Origin: Pseudomonas cremoris
GTDB lineage: Bacteria; Pseudomonadota; Gammaproteobacteria; Pseudomonadales; Pseudomonadaceae
DNA: 64,000 nucleotides
Reading direction: 5' to 3'
Assembly (NCBI RefSeq): GCF_014230465.1
Contig: NZ_JAAXCY010000005.1
Span: 1 to 64,000 of the forward strand
Position numbers and translations under genes: made by a program. Within the stretch, counting starts at the first letter, position 1; the number at the start of each line of letters is the position of its first letter. Of this stretch, positions 34,229-43,145 are shown piece after piece. Under the pieces are notes generated by a model that was not told the DNA's origin, searched no databases, and saw only the letters and a program-made list of their open reading frames with translations.

Positions 34229-34848
34229 ATGTCCCAGCCCACGATCAAACTCTATGGTTTTCCGTTATCGGCCATTCCCACCGGGTGTCGCTGATGTTGT
34301 CCCTGCTAGGCCTGCCCACGGAGTTCATCCTGGTGGACCTCAAGCAGGGCGCCCAAAAGGCCCCGGATTTCATCGCCACCATCAACAGCTTTGGCCAGGT
34401 CCCGGCGATTGATGACGACGGCGTGGTACTGGCCGACTCCAACGCGATCCTGGTGTACCTCGCCAACAAGTACGGCAAGGGCCTTTGGTTGCCGGCGGAT
34501 CCAGTTGGGCAGGCCCGCGTGCAGCGCTGGCTGTCGGCGGCTGCGGGGCAATTGCACGCAGGCCCGGCCACTGCGCGTCTGGCGGTGGTGTTTGGGGCTG
34601 ATGTGGATACCGTCACCGCCATCAACCGCAGCCATGCGCTGTTGAACCTGATGGAACAGCAACTGACGGCGAGCCGCTTCCTGGCCGGCGAGCAACCGAC
34701 CATCGCCGATATCGCCTTCTATACCTATGTGGCCCACGCGCCGGAAGGCAATGTGTCGCTGGCCGACTACCCTCAGGTGCGTGCGTGGCTTGCCAGCATC
34801 GAAGCATTGCCGGGCTTCGTGGGTATGCCGCGTACCGAGGTGATATGA
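34229..34848 (+). pseudogene. Glutathione S-transferase gene with a one-base frameshift
   Basis: The proper start is the ATG at 34229, preceded by TTTGGAG; it encodes [14 protein letters not shown] and then runs out of frame at about 34270, reaching a stop within about eight codons. The frame that continues from there reads [39 protein letters not shown] and, C-terminally, [19 protein letters not shown], a full GST. Adding one G to the GG at 34270-34271 would rejoin LSGHSHRV, which is the usual GST N-terminal text. A fused upstream reading from 34162 gives a non-native N-terminus and loses the glutathione-contact residues. Either a real inactivating deletion or a sequencing error in a G run. 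Confidence 0.8.
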
Positions 34849-34883
34849 GTTTTTGGGGTGAGTAAGCAACAAAAGGACTCGCG

Positions 34884-35804
34884 ATGGACCGATTTCATGA
34901 AATGCAGGTGTTCCTCGCGGTGGCCGAGGAGGAGGGTTTTGCCGCCGCCGCGCGACGCCTTAAAACCTCGCCGCCGAGCGTGACCCGGGCCATCGCCGCC
35001 ATGGAAGAACGCATCGGCACCCAATTGTTGGCGCGCACCACTCGCAGCCTGCACCTGACCGAAGCCGGCCAACGGTACCTGGAGGATTGCCGGCGTATCC
35101 TCGCCGAATTGGATGAGGCTGAGGAAGCGGCGGCGGGCAGTTACTCCATCCCCTGCGGCCACCTCACGGTGACCGCGCCGGTACTGTTTGGCGAGCTGTA
35201 TGTGGCGCCGGTGCTGGGGGAGTACCTGGACCGTTTTCCCTTGGTGAATATCAATGCCCTGCTGGTCGATCGCGTGGTCAACATCATCGACGAAGGCGTC
35301 GATGTGGCCGTGCGCATCGGCCATTTGCATGAGCCTGGGCAGCAGGCGATCAAAGTGGGGGAGGTGCGGCGAGTGGTCTGCGCGTCGCCGGGTTACCTCG
35401 ATCAGCACGGGCGTCCCGATCATCCCAGCCAATTGCGCGAAGCCAAGATCGCGACCTCGTCGTCCAGCCAACTGGTGAGCGAGTGGACGTTTGTGGACGC
35501 GGGCCAGCCGCTGACGGTGCCTATCGAACCGCACCTGGTGGTGACGGCGAACAACGCCGCGATCAACCTGGCACGCCTGGGCTGGGGGATGACACGGGTG
35601 CTGTCCTATCAGGTCGCCGCATCGGTGACGGCGGGAGAGTTGGAAATCGTGCTGCAAGACTTTGAACCCGCACCGTTGCCGATCCAGGTGGTGTTCCAGA
35701 AAAGCGCGCGCGTGCCGGCCAAGATCAATACCTTCGTGGACTTCCTCTCCCATCGCCTCGGCCAGGACGCCGCGCTGAACCCGGCGATGAAGCGGCGCGG
35801 CTGA
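34884..35804 (+). CDS. LysR-family transcriptional regulator (CrgA-like)
   Basis: 306 residues. DNA-binding domain at 1-60 (MQVFLAVAEEEGFAAAARRL, TSPPSVTRAIAAMEERIG, TRSLHLTEAGQRYLEDC), effector domain from about 90 (GHLTVTAPVLFGELYVAPVL). This is the large LysR branch often next to GST or oxidoreductase genes it controls. It follows the broken GST gene and overlaps a second LysR gene by TGATG, so the pair is co-transcribed. Confidence 0.92.
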   Translation: MDRFHEMQVFLAVAEEEGFAAAARRLKTSPPSVTRAIAAMEERIGTQLLARTTRSLHLTEAGQRYLEDCRRILAELDEAEEAAAGSYSIPCGHLTVTAPVLFGELYVAPVLGEYLDRFPLVNINALLVDRVVNIIDEGVDVAVRIGHLHEPGQQAIKVGEVRRVVCASPGYLDQHGRPDHPSQLREAKIATSSSSQLVSEWTFVDAGQPLTVPIEPHLVVTANNAAINLARLGWGMTRVLSYQVAASVTAGELEIVLQDFEPAPLPIQVVFQKSARVPAKINTFVDFLSHRLGQDAALNPAMKRRG

Positions 35805-36688
35805 TGGAGCGTTATCGCGATATGCAGCTGTTCGCCGCGCTGGCCGGGCAACCGAGCCTGGCGGCAGCAGCGCGCAGTGCCCAGGTGTCGGGCCCGACCC
35901 TGGTGCGCGCGGTTGCCCGGCTGGAGGCGCGGCTGCGGGTGCCGTTGCTTGAGCGCAGTACGCGGGGCGTCAGCTTGACCGGCGCGGGCAGCGCCTACCT
36001 GGCCGACTGCGTGCGGCTGCTGGCGGCGGTGGACGCCGCCGAAGCCTCGGCCAAGGGGTTGCATGTGCAGGCGCAGGGCAACCTGCGGGTATTCCTGCCA
36101 TTTTTGTTCAGTCGTTACGTGATGGCGCCGGTATTGGCCGACTACATGGACCGCTATCCCGAGGTGCGCCTTGTCGCGCACTACCACGACTATTACCCGA
36201 ACCTGCATGAAGAAGGATTGGACGTGGCGATCCTGGTCGGCGAGCTGCCCAGTTCATCGCTGATTGCGCGGCCGGTGGGGCATGTGCGGCATATCCTCTG
36301 TGCCAGCCCGAACTATCTTGCGGATCACGGCGTACCCCAGCACCCGGATGACCTCAAGCAGCATCGGCTGATTGCCAGTGCTGATCAGGTGCATTGGGCG
36401 TTCCAGGGCTATCAACTCAAAGCGCGCGCACGATTGGGCTGCGCCACGGTGCAAGGCGCCATCAACGCAGCGGTGCATGGCGCAGGGCTGATTCGTTGCC
36501 TGAGTTACCCGGTGCACGAGCACCTGCAAAGTGGGCAATTACGCCGGGTGTTAGCGACTTATGAGCTGCCGCCGATGCCGGTGCATGTGGTGTATCGCGA
36601 AGGCCGCAACGCGCCGATGCGCGTGCGCAGCTTTGTCGATCACTGCGTGACTGAGTTGCGCGAACATCCAGCATTTCAGCTGGCGTAA
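35804..36688 (+). CDS. LysR-family transcriptional regulator, second of a tandem pair
   Basis: 294 residues beginning in the stop codon of the preceding LysR gene. Same architecture (MQLFAALAGQPSLAAAARSA, VSGPTLVRAVARLEARL, TRGVSLTGAGSAYLADC; effector domain from about 88, GNLRVFLPFLFSRYVMAPVL). The two regulators look like diverged tandem duplicates and could form heteromers. The following PNPOx-like gene, 80 bp on, is a plausible target. Confidence 0.9.
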   Translation: MERYRDMQLFAALAGQPSLAAAARSAQVSGPTLVRAVARLEARLRVPLLERSTRGVSLTGAGSAYLADCVRLLAAVDAAEASAKGLHVQAQGNLRVFLPFLFSRYVMAPVLADYMDRYPEVRLVAHYHDYYPNLHEEGLDVAILVGELPSSSLIARPVGHVRHILCASPNYLADHGVPQHPDDLKQHRLIASADQVHWAFQGYQLKARARLGCATVQGAINAAVHGAGLIRCLSYPVHEHLQSGQLRRVLATYELPPMPVHVVYREGRNAPMRVRSFVDHCVTELREHPAFQLA

Positions 36689-36768
36689 CAGTGGATTGCC
36701 AGGCGTGGGCATTCTCCCGCAGACCGGTAGAGCGCAGCATCGGGGGCATCGTTGATGAGGTGAACACC

Positions 36769-37701
36769 ATGAACCCGAATGAACAGTCCCCCTGGCATGC
36801 CGGCGAACGGCACCTGCAAGAAGTGGTCGGCGTGGCCGAGCGCATGGCGATGATCGGGCCCAAGGTGATCCGCGATCATCTGCCGGAACAACACCGGGAT
36901 TTCTATCCGTTGTTGCCGTACCTGGTGCTCGGTGTGGTGGATGACCAAGGCGTCCCTTGGGCGACGATGGTGGAAGGCGCGCCGGGGTTCGCCCATTCAC
37001 CCGACCCGCACACGTTGCAGATTGACAGCTTGCCGTCCACGAATGACCCGGCCCGCGCAGCCTTTCGCCAAGGCGCAGCGGTGGGCCTGTTGGGCATCGA
37101 CCTCAACACCCGCCGCCGCAACCGCATGAATGGTCGCGTTGGCGCCCTCGATCACGAGGGTTTCTCGGTAGACGTGGTGCACACCTACGGCAACTGCCCC
37201 AAGTACATCCAACTGCGGCCGGTGGACGGCATCGCACGCAAACCCGGCACCGTGGCCGTACGCTCGACTGACCTGGACGAAACCGCACAAGCGATGATCC
37301 GCAATGCCGACACCTTCTTCGTCGCCAGCTACGTCGACGCGGAGGGTGAACGCTCGGTGGACGTCTCCCATCGTGGCGGCAACACAGGGTTCGTGCGTGT
37401 GGACGGCAACGTGCTGACCATTCCCGATTTTGCCGGCAACCAGTTCTTTAACACCCTCGGCAACCTGCACGCCAACCCCGTGGCGGGGCTGTTGTTCATC
37501 GACTTTGAATCGGGCGATGTATTGCACGTTGCCGGGCGCACCGCCTTGATCCTCGACGGGCCGCAAGTGGCCGCGTTCGAGGGCGCACAGCGGCTGTGGA
37601 CGGTGAACGTGGAACACGTGGTCCGACGCCCGGCGGCATTGGCCTTGCGCTGGCGGTTTGCCGAATTTTCGCCATTCAGCCTGGCCATGGGCCGCTGGTA
37701 G
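36769..37701 (+). CDS. Pyridoxamine 5'-phosphate oxidase-like flavin-binding protein
   Basis: 310 residues from the ATG at 36769, which follows GATGAGGTGAAC; a longer frame from 36691 lacks a ribosome site. Split-barrel features: LVLGVVDDQGVPWATMVEG and GAAVGLLGIDLNTRRRNRMN, GRVGALDHEGFSVDV, and NCPKYIQLR, a motif common in the PNPOx-like group sometimes fused to ferredoxin reductases. Here only the barrel (present twice, about 50-190 and 200-310) is seen, with no reductase domain. Probably binds FMN or a cofactor analogue; function unknown. Confidence 0.82.
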   Translation: MNPNEQSPWHAGERHLQEVVGVAERMAMIGPKVIRDHLPEQHRDFYPLLPYLVLGVVDDQGVPWATMVEGAPGFAHSPDPHTLQIDSLPSTNDPARAAFRQGAAVGLLGIDLNTRRRNRMNGRVGALDHEGFSVDVVHTYGNCPKYIQLRPVDGIARKPGTVAVRSTDLDETAQAMIRNADTFFVASYVDAEGERSVDVSHRGGNTGFVRVDGNVLTIPDFAGNQFFNTLGNLHANPVAGLLFIDFESGDVLHVAGRTALILDGPQVAAFEGAQRLWTVNVEHVVRRPAALALRWRFAEFSPFSLAMGRW

Positions 37702-37741
37702 CCCTCTACGGTCCGACACGAAATCCGATTCAATGAGGGCT

Positions 37742-37836
37742 AAATGTGGGAGCGGGCTTGCTCGCGAAAGCGGTGGGTCAGTTAACACATCTTCGACTCA
37801 CTTACCGCATTCGCGAGCAAGCCCGCTCCCACATTT
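37742..37836. repeat. REP doublet
   Basis: Inverted pair with core GGGAGCGGGCTTGCTCGCG, lying between the convergent PNPOx-like gene and the aldehyde dehydrogenase gene. Confidence 0.93.
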
Positions 37837-37868
37837 TTGATTGGTGGTGAATGTGGATGTGTGCTCGG

Positions 37869-39356
37869 TCAGTACCGGATCATCACCGATTTGAGCTCGG
37901 TGTAGTCCTCGATAAAGGCGCTGCCAAACTCCCGGCCAACCCCCGAAGAGCGGTTGCCGCCAAACGGCACCGCCGGGTCGAGCAGGGTGTGCATGTTCAC
38001 CCACAGGGTGCCTGCGTTGATCGCCGGGATCATGCGCAGCGCCTTGCCCAGGTCGTTGGTCCACAGGCTGGCGCTGAGGCCGTAGGGGCCGTGGTTCATC
38101 AGCGCCAACAACTCGTCTTCGCTGTCGTAGGGCAGGAAGGTGGCGATGGGGCCGAAGGTTTCTTCGTTGAGCAGGGTGTCGTTGATGCTATTGGCCAGGA
38201 TCACCGTGGGCTCGACGTAGCAGCCGGGGCGGTCGAGGAGGGTGCCGCCGTGGATGATCGTATTGTGTTCGGCGCGGGCCTGGGTGAAGTAGCCGAGCAG
38301 TTTGAGTTGGTGCTGGTGATGGGTAACCGGGCCGAATTCGGTGCGTTCGTCCAGCGGCGAGCCGATGGTCAGGCGGCTGAGGCGAAGCTTGAGCTTTTCC
38401 AGCACGGCATCGATCTGTGAGCGATGCACGAAAAAACGTTCGGCCGCCGCGCAGATCTGCCCGGAGTGCAGGAAGCCGGCTTCGATGATGCCGTCTACCG
38501 CGTTGTCCACGTCCACGTCGCGCAGGAAACCCGCGGCGTTCTTGCCGCCCAGTTCCAGGGTGGCGCGGGTGAGGCCTGCGCCCATGGCACTGCGGCCCAC
38601 GGCGATGCCGGTGGGCACGGAGCCGGTGAACGACACCTTGTGGGTGCCGGGATGTTCCACCAACCCCTTGCCGACCTGGCCGCCGCCGGTGAGTACGTTG
38701 AGCACCCCCGCCGGCAGCCCGGCTTCGATGGCCAGTTCGGCGATGCGCAGGATCGTCAGTGGGGTGAATTCGCTGGGCTTGATGATGATGCTGCAACCGG
38801 TCACCAGCGCCGAGGCGAGTTTCCAGATGGCGATCATGGTCGAGAAATTCCACGGCACGATGCCCACCACCACGCCCACCGGTTCACGCAAGGTGAAGGC
38901 GGTGTAGCGTTCGCCGTTGAACGAGGGCAGCGATGGGGCGATGGTCTGGCCCGTGAGTTTGCTCGCCCAGCCAGCGTAATAGCGCAGGAAATGCGCGGCC
39001 TGGTCGACTTCGAATGCACGGGAAATCTGGATGATCTTGCCTGACTGGCACGTCTCGATCTGCGCCAGTTCCTCGCGGTTGTGCTCCAGCAGGTTGGCAA
39101 GCTTGAGCAGCACATTGCCGCGCGTGGCTGGAGCCGTTTGCGACCACAGGGCAAAGCCACGGTTGGCGGAATCTACTGCTGCGTCGATATCCGCAAGGTC
39201 AGCATCGGCAACCTCGGCGATGACCTGGCCGGTGGCCGGGTTGGTCACCGCCAGCGTCTGGCTGGAATGGCTACGTACGTTGTCGCCGTCGATAAACAGC
39301 CCGTGGGGTCGACGCAAAAACGCTTCGACTTGGGGCAGCAGTGGGATATCGCTCAT
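37869..39356 (-). CDS. NAD-dependent aldehyde dehydrogenase, phenylacetaldehyde (FeaB) type
   Basis: 495 residues from the ATG at 39356 (behind CAGGAACC). Aldehyde dehydrogenase landmarks: VPWNFS (Asn170), Glu268 in LELGGKN, catalytic Cys302 in SGQICAAAERFF, and EETFGPIATFLPY. The overall text is closest to phenylacetaldehyde dehydrogenases. It would oxidise an aryl-acetaldehyde formed by the amine-oxidising operon at 44220-48290 to an aryl-acetate. It lies 106 bp behind the porin gene and is probably co-transcribed with it. The nearby FeaR-like regulator supports the assignment. Confidence 0.9.
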   Translation of the reverse strand: MSDIPLLPQVEAFLRRPHGLFIDGDNVRSHSSQTLAVTNPATGQVIAEVADADLADIDAAVDSANRGFALWSQTAPATRGNVLLKLANLLEHNREELAQIETCQSGKIIQISRAFEVDQAAHFLRYYAGWASKLTGQTIAPSLPSFNGERYTAFTLREPVGVVVGIVPWNFSTMIAIWKLASALVTGCSIIIKPSEFTPLTILRIAELAIEAGLPAGVLNVLTGGGQVGKGLVEHPGTHKVSFTGSVPTGIAVGRSAMGAGLTRATLELGGKNAAGFLRDVDVDNAVDGIIEAGFLHSGQICAAAERFFVHRSQIDAVLEKLKLRLSRLTIGSPLDERTEFGPVTHHQHQLKLLGYFTQARAEHNTIIHGGTLLDRPGCYVEPTVILANSINDTLLNEETFGPIATFLPYDSEDELLALMNHGPYGLSASLWTNDLGKALRMIPAINAGTLWVNMHTLLDPAVPFGGNRSSGVGREFGSAFIEDYTELKSVMIRY

Positions 39357-39462
39357 GGCAGGTTCCTGGCAGTTCACAAAAGAAAAGCCGAGGGTAACCA
39401 ACGGGTCACCCGGTGGCTTGACTGTGCCTGCCAGGTTTTCTGCCTGTGACTGCCCAGACGCC

Positions 39463-40785
39463 TCAGAACGGCACGGCCACTACCAGTTGGCTGTAGACGT
39501 TGGTGCCGTTGCCGCCGATTTGGTTGCCGCCGGTTTCGGCATCTTTGTTGGGTTTGTAGAGGCCGATCAGCGGCGTGATGATCAGGTGTTCGTTCACCGC
39601 CCATTCGGCGTACAGGTCCAGTTCGCGACCGTCCAGGTTCAACTGGCCACGGGTGCTGACGGTGTTGTAGTCGAAAAACAGCGCGCCGAGGGTGAGGTTC
39701 TCCACCGGCTTGACCTTGAGGGCCACGTGCTGCACCGAGGTGTTGGTGTTGTAGGGCCCGGAATAGTTGCCGGCCACTTCGCCCTGGACCCACGTGCCGT
39801 AGCCACGGTTGAAACCTGCAAACATCGCATCCCAATCCTTTGAATAGCGGGCGTAGCGGTAGGTCAGGTCCGGTGACCACGGCAGGTTGGCGAAGGTGTA
39901 GCCGGCTTCGGCGTAACCGGCGTTTTCCTGGCCGTCGCGGCGGTCCTGGCGCGCCAGTTCGAAGGCAAAGTGGGCATTGTCGATGCCCGCGTTGCCGGCG
40001 CCGCGTACGCTGTAGAGGTTCATGCCTTTGCGTTGGCGCTGTACATCAGAGGCGTAGCGGTCGTCCACGTCGATGCCGCGCATATAGGTGAGCCCGAGTG
40101 TGCCGGGTTCGGCGGTGTATTCCAGGGTGCCGGCGGCCATTTTGGTCATGGCCTGGGCCGGGTTGTCGGACTTGAACCACAGCAGGCTGCCATGCACGCC
40201 GTCCTTGCCGCCGAGGCGGATCACCGCGGTCTTGTCGAACGCGTGACGTGCGGCGATGTAGTAGGCGCCGCCGCGATTGAACTCGCCGTCGCCCACGCCC
40301 TTGCCCAGGTTGGGGCCGTCGTCGTTGAGGATGAAACCGTCGCCGAGGGTGAGCACCTGGCGGCCAAACGACAGGTCGACGCCATCCTTGCCCAAGGCCG
40401 GGAACAGGTCACCGGAGCGCCAGCCGGCGAAGGCTTCGTCGAACTTGGTGGTGCGCTCCTTGCCGGTAGTGACCCCGGACGCATCGCCATCGCCCCAGGT
40501 GCCGGAACTCACCAGGTTGGCGGTGCCGTATACGCCACCGAAATTGCCCAGGCTTTGTTCCACACTCAGGCCGTACTTGATAAATGCCTCGCGCCAGGTG
40601 GACCCACCCGTGCGGCCGTCATAGTTCTTCGGGCTGTTGAACATGCCGTACACGGCAAGGAAGTTGCCGGTGACTTTGGTGTCGGCATCGGCGTACAGCT
40701 CGACCGCCTGGGCCTGGCCTACCAGCAACGCGGTAGTCAGGCCGACCGCCTGGCCCAGGCGGCGATTTTTCAGTGTGTGCTCCAT
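39463..40785 (-). CDS. Outer-membrane channel, alginate-export (AlgE-like) family
   Basis: 440 residues from the ATG at 40785, with a signal peptide ending GQAQA near residue 27. A beta-barrel protein with alternating aromatic/glycine strands, FGRQVLTLGDGFILNDDGPN near 142 and a C-terminal Phe (QLVVAVPF). The FGRQ...GDGF pattern is typical of the alginate-export/OprB-like porin group found in catabolic operons of Pseudomonas. It probably lets the amine or acid across the outer membrane. A motif shared with the amine-oxidase operon lies 76 bp upstream. Confidence 0.82.
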   Translation of the reverse strand: MEHTLKNRRLGQAVGLTTALLVGQAQAVELYADADTKVTGNFLAVYGMFNSPKNYDGRTGGSTWREAFIKYGLSVEQSLGNFGGVYGTANLVSSGTWGDGDASGVTTGKERTTKFDEAFAGWRSGDLFPALGKDGVDLSFGRQVLTLGDGFILNDDGPNLGKGVGDGEFNRGGAYYIAARHAFDKTAVIRLGGKDGVHGSLLWFKSDNPAQAMTKMAAGTLEYTAEPGTLGLTYMRGIDVDDRYASDVQRQRKGMNLYSVRGAGNAGIDNAHFAFELARQDRRDGQENAGYAEAGYTFANLPWSPDLTYRYARYSKDWDAMFAGFNRGYGTWVQGEVAGNYSGPYNTNTSVQHVALKVKPVENLTLGALFFDYNTVSTRGQLNLDGRELDLYAEWAVNEHLIITPLIGLYKPNKDAETGGNQIGGNGTNVYSQLVVAVPF

Positions 40786-40860
40786 TGTTATTGTCCCCAG
40801 CTTGGTTAAGAGTGAGGGCGCATTAGGGCGAGCGCTGGGGGGCCAAGTCTTTCCTCTGCG

Positions 40861-40888
40861 TGCCAGGGATTTGACCCTGGCCGCCAGG
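40861..40888. promoter_or_regulatory. Shared operator-like motif, copy 1 (porin/permease)
   Basis: TGCC followed by AGGGATTTGACCCTGG, one base, then CGCCAGG. The same motif recurs at 48374-48402 with only a C insertion and a few changes. It contains an inverted repeat GCCAGGG/CCCTGGC. It starts 76 bp upstream of the porin ATG; the divergent permease starts 116 bp to the other side. Candidate binding site for the FeaR-like AraC regulator. Confidence 0.5.
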
Positions 40889-41003
40889 CACCAGGCCGTG
40901 GCAGGGAGCAACAAAACCGGCGGCAGACAGGGGCAAGACGACTAACACAGGTGGGGCGCAGAGTGCCGATACATTAAAAAAAACCGCTTTCGAGGACCCC
41001 ACC

Positions 41004-42503
41004 ATGTCGAGCAACGACCGACTCACCGCGCACCTCAACCGAGGCACGGTAGGTTTCCCCACCGCACTGGCCAGCACCATTGGCCTGATCATGGCCAGCC
41101 CGGTGATTCTCACCGCCACCATGGGCTTCGGTATCGGCGGCAGCGCCTTTGCCCTGGCGATGCTGATCGCTGTAGTGATGATGCTGGCCCAGGCCACGAC
41201 GTTTGCCGAGGCCGCGGCGATCCTGCCCACCACCGGCTCGGTGTACGACTACATCAACTGCGGCATGGGGCGCTTTTTCGCGATCACCGGCACCTTGTCG
41301 GCCTACCTGATCGTGCATGTATTTGCCGGCACCGCCGAGACCATCCTGTCCGGGGTGATGGCGCTGGTTAACTTCGAACACCTCAATACCCTGGCCGAAT
41401 CGGCCGGTGGTTCGTGGTTGCTGGGGGTGGGCTTCGTGATCGTGTTCGGCGTGCTGAATGCCTTTGGCGTCAGCGCATTCGGGCGAGCGGAAATCATCCT
41501 CACGTTCGGCATGTGGACCACGCTGATGGTATTCGGCGTGCTGGGCCTGATCGCCGCACCAGCGGTGCAATTGGATGGCTGGTTCGGCGAGTCGCTGGTG
41601 GGCACCGACCTGATCACCGTGCTGTCGCTGGTGGGCATGGCGATGTTCATGTTTGTTGGCTGTGAGTTCGTTACGCCACTGGCACCGGACCTGCGCCAAT
41701 CGGCCAAGGTGATGCCGCGCGCGATGATGCTCGGGCTGGTGGGCGTGGCCACGTGCATGTTCATCTACGGCGCCGCGATGAAGCGCCAGGTGGAAAACGT
41801 GGTGCTGGACGCCGCCTCGGGCCTGCACCTGCTGGACACACCCATGGCGATTCCAAAATTCGCCGAGCAGGTGATGGGGCAATTCGGCCCGATGTGGCTG
41901 GGCATCGGCTTTCTATTTGCCGGCGCGGCGACTATCAACACCTTGATGGCCGGTGTGCCACGCATTCTCTACGGCATGGCGGTGGATGGGGCGTTGCCCA
42001 AAGTCTTCACCTACCTGCACCCACGCTTCAAGACCCCGCTACTGTGCATCTTGGTAGCGATGCTGATTCCCTGCCTGCACGCGCTGTACCTGGGCGGCAA
42101 CACCGACAACATCATGCACCTGGTACTGGCGGCGGTGTGCGCGTGGAGCTTTGCGTACCTGCTGGTGACGGTGTCGGTGGTGATCTTGCGCATTCGTCGG
42201 CCTGACTTGCCACGGGCGTATCGCTCGCCATGGTTTCCGCTGCCGCAGATTGTGTCGAGCCTGGGCATCCTGCTGGGCATGTGGTTCATCACCCCACCGG
42301 GCATGAACCCCTCGGACATCTACGTGCCGTTTGGCGTGATGCTGGGCGGGACCGCAGCGTACGCGTTGTTCTGGACCCTGGTGGTGCAGAAGGTCAATCC
42401 TTTCAAGCCGGCCTCCGTGGAGGAGGTGTTGGCAAAGGAGTTCAGTCATCAACCGGGGCATGCTGACCATGGTTATAGCGACTTTGCGCCAAAAACTGTT
42501 TGA
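41004..42503 (+). CDS. APC-family amino acid/amine permease
   Basis: 499 residues with about 12 hydrophobic segments. APC features: GFPTALASTIGLIMASPVIL near the N-terminus, ATTFAEAAAILPTTGSVYDY and NCGMGRFFAITG, and RILYGMAVDGALPKVF in the second half. Imports amino acids or amines in exchange or with ions. Divergent from the porin gene and overlapping the DUF3156 gene; with the FeaR-like regulator, tyramine or phenylethylamine is a reasonable substrate. Confidence 0.9.
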   Translation: MSSNDRLTAHLNRGTVGFPTALASTIGLIMASPVILTATMGFGIGGSAFALAMLIAVVMMLAQATTFAEAAAILPTTGSVYDYINCGMGRFFAITGTLSAYLIVHVFAGTAETILSGVMALVNFEHLNTLAESAGGSWLLGVGFVIVFGVLNAFGVSAFGRAEIILTFGMWTTLMVFGVLGLIAAPAVQLDGWFGESLVGTDLITVLSLVGMAMFMFVGCEFVTPLAPDLRQSAKVMPRAMMLGLVGVATCMFIYGAAMKRQVENVVLDAASGLHLLDTPMAIPKFAEQVMGQFGPMWLGIGFLFAGAATINTLMAGVPRILYGMAVDGALPKVFTYLHPRFKTPLLCILVAMLIPCLHALYLGGNTDNIMHLVLAAVCAWSFAYLLVTVSVVILRIRRPDLPRAYRSPWFPLPQIVSSLGILLGMWFITPPGMNPSDIYVPFGVMLGGTAAYALFWTLVVQKVNPFKPASVEEVLAKEFSHQPGHADHGYSDFAPKTV

Positions 42504-43032
42504 GTTGTTCCGTGCCGATCGAGCCCCGGCGGGCTATCGACCGGGGATCACCCTGGCGCATGTGCGGCGCAACCTTGGCGCTGCAAACGCGGACCTGGAG
42601 CGTTTGGCGGTGGAGGTTATTGAACGCACCGAATCGCAGTTGTTGATGCACCTGGTGATGACCGAGTTTGTGCTGCGCGTGCCTGCTGCAACAGGGGGCA
42701 CAGCGAGTTTCGAGGTGCACCATGGCGGCGCGATTCGGCGCAACGGCATTCGTGTGCGCAGGCGTTCAGGCAACCAGGCGCTGGGCCGTGAGTTACAGGC
42801 GCGCTTGCTGGCAGACTCTGCGTTGTTCCAGGCGTTGATGCCGCTGGATTTCAAGCGTCTGCGTATCGAGTTGCACAACCAGCAATGGTGCGTGCGCCTG
42901 GAGCATATGGGCGGCAGTGAGGTGGTCAATCGCATGCCGGCGTTCCGACGTTATATCGCCTTGAGCCCGGTGCAGCGTGATCACCTACTTGCCAGCCTGA
43001 TGGGTTTGCAACGGCTGTTATCGACCCTCTGA
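42460..43032 (+). CDS. DUF3156-type protein of unknown function
   Basis: 190 residues overlapping the permease end by 44 bp; GGGG precedes the ATG at 42460, and 42469 is an alternative start. No signal peptide or membrane helix. Notable are FVLRVPAATGGTASFEVHHG, a basic stretch RRNGIRVRRRSGNQ and a conserved-looking RFRRYIALSP-like region. I recognise it as the DUF3156 family that accompanies such permeases in Pseudomonas. Its translational overlap suggests it works with the permease. Function not known. Confidence 0.72.
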   Translation: MLTMVIATLRQKLFELFRADRAPAGYRPGITLAHVRRNLGAANADLERLAVEVIERTESQLLMHLVMTEFVLRVPAATGGTASFEVHHGGAIRRNGIRVRRRSGNQALGRELQARLLADSALFQALMPLDFKRLRIELHNQQWCVRLEHMGGSEVVNRMPAFRRYIALSPVQRDHLLASLMGLQRLLSTL

Positions 43033-43085
43033 TTGGCATCAATAGTGCAACCGCAATGGCAAGACAGGTAGTTGTTGCGTGCAAA

Positions 43086-43103
43086 TAGCTAACATGTTAA
43101 CTA
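43086..43103. promoter_or_regulatory. Near-perfect palindrome before the AraC gene
   Basis: TAGCTAACATGTTAACTA, an 18 bp dyad with a single mismatched pair (core TAACATGTTA), ending 42 bp before the ATG of the FeaR-like gene. Likely an operator or -10/-35 region of its promoter; the binder is unknown. A related ATGTTAACTA occurs upstream of the MFS gene (50335-50344). Confidence 0.4.
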
Positions 43104-43145
43104 TTGCATCAGAACAACAAAAAGAAGCCATTGCGGAGGCACCCC

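Noticed and set aside
40853..40866. Sigma-54-like TGGCACGCAGAG upstream of the porin gene (minus strand)
   Set aside because: The -24 half is present but the -12 GC at the required spacing is absent (AA instead), and the bases belong to the AraC-type motif.
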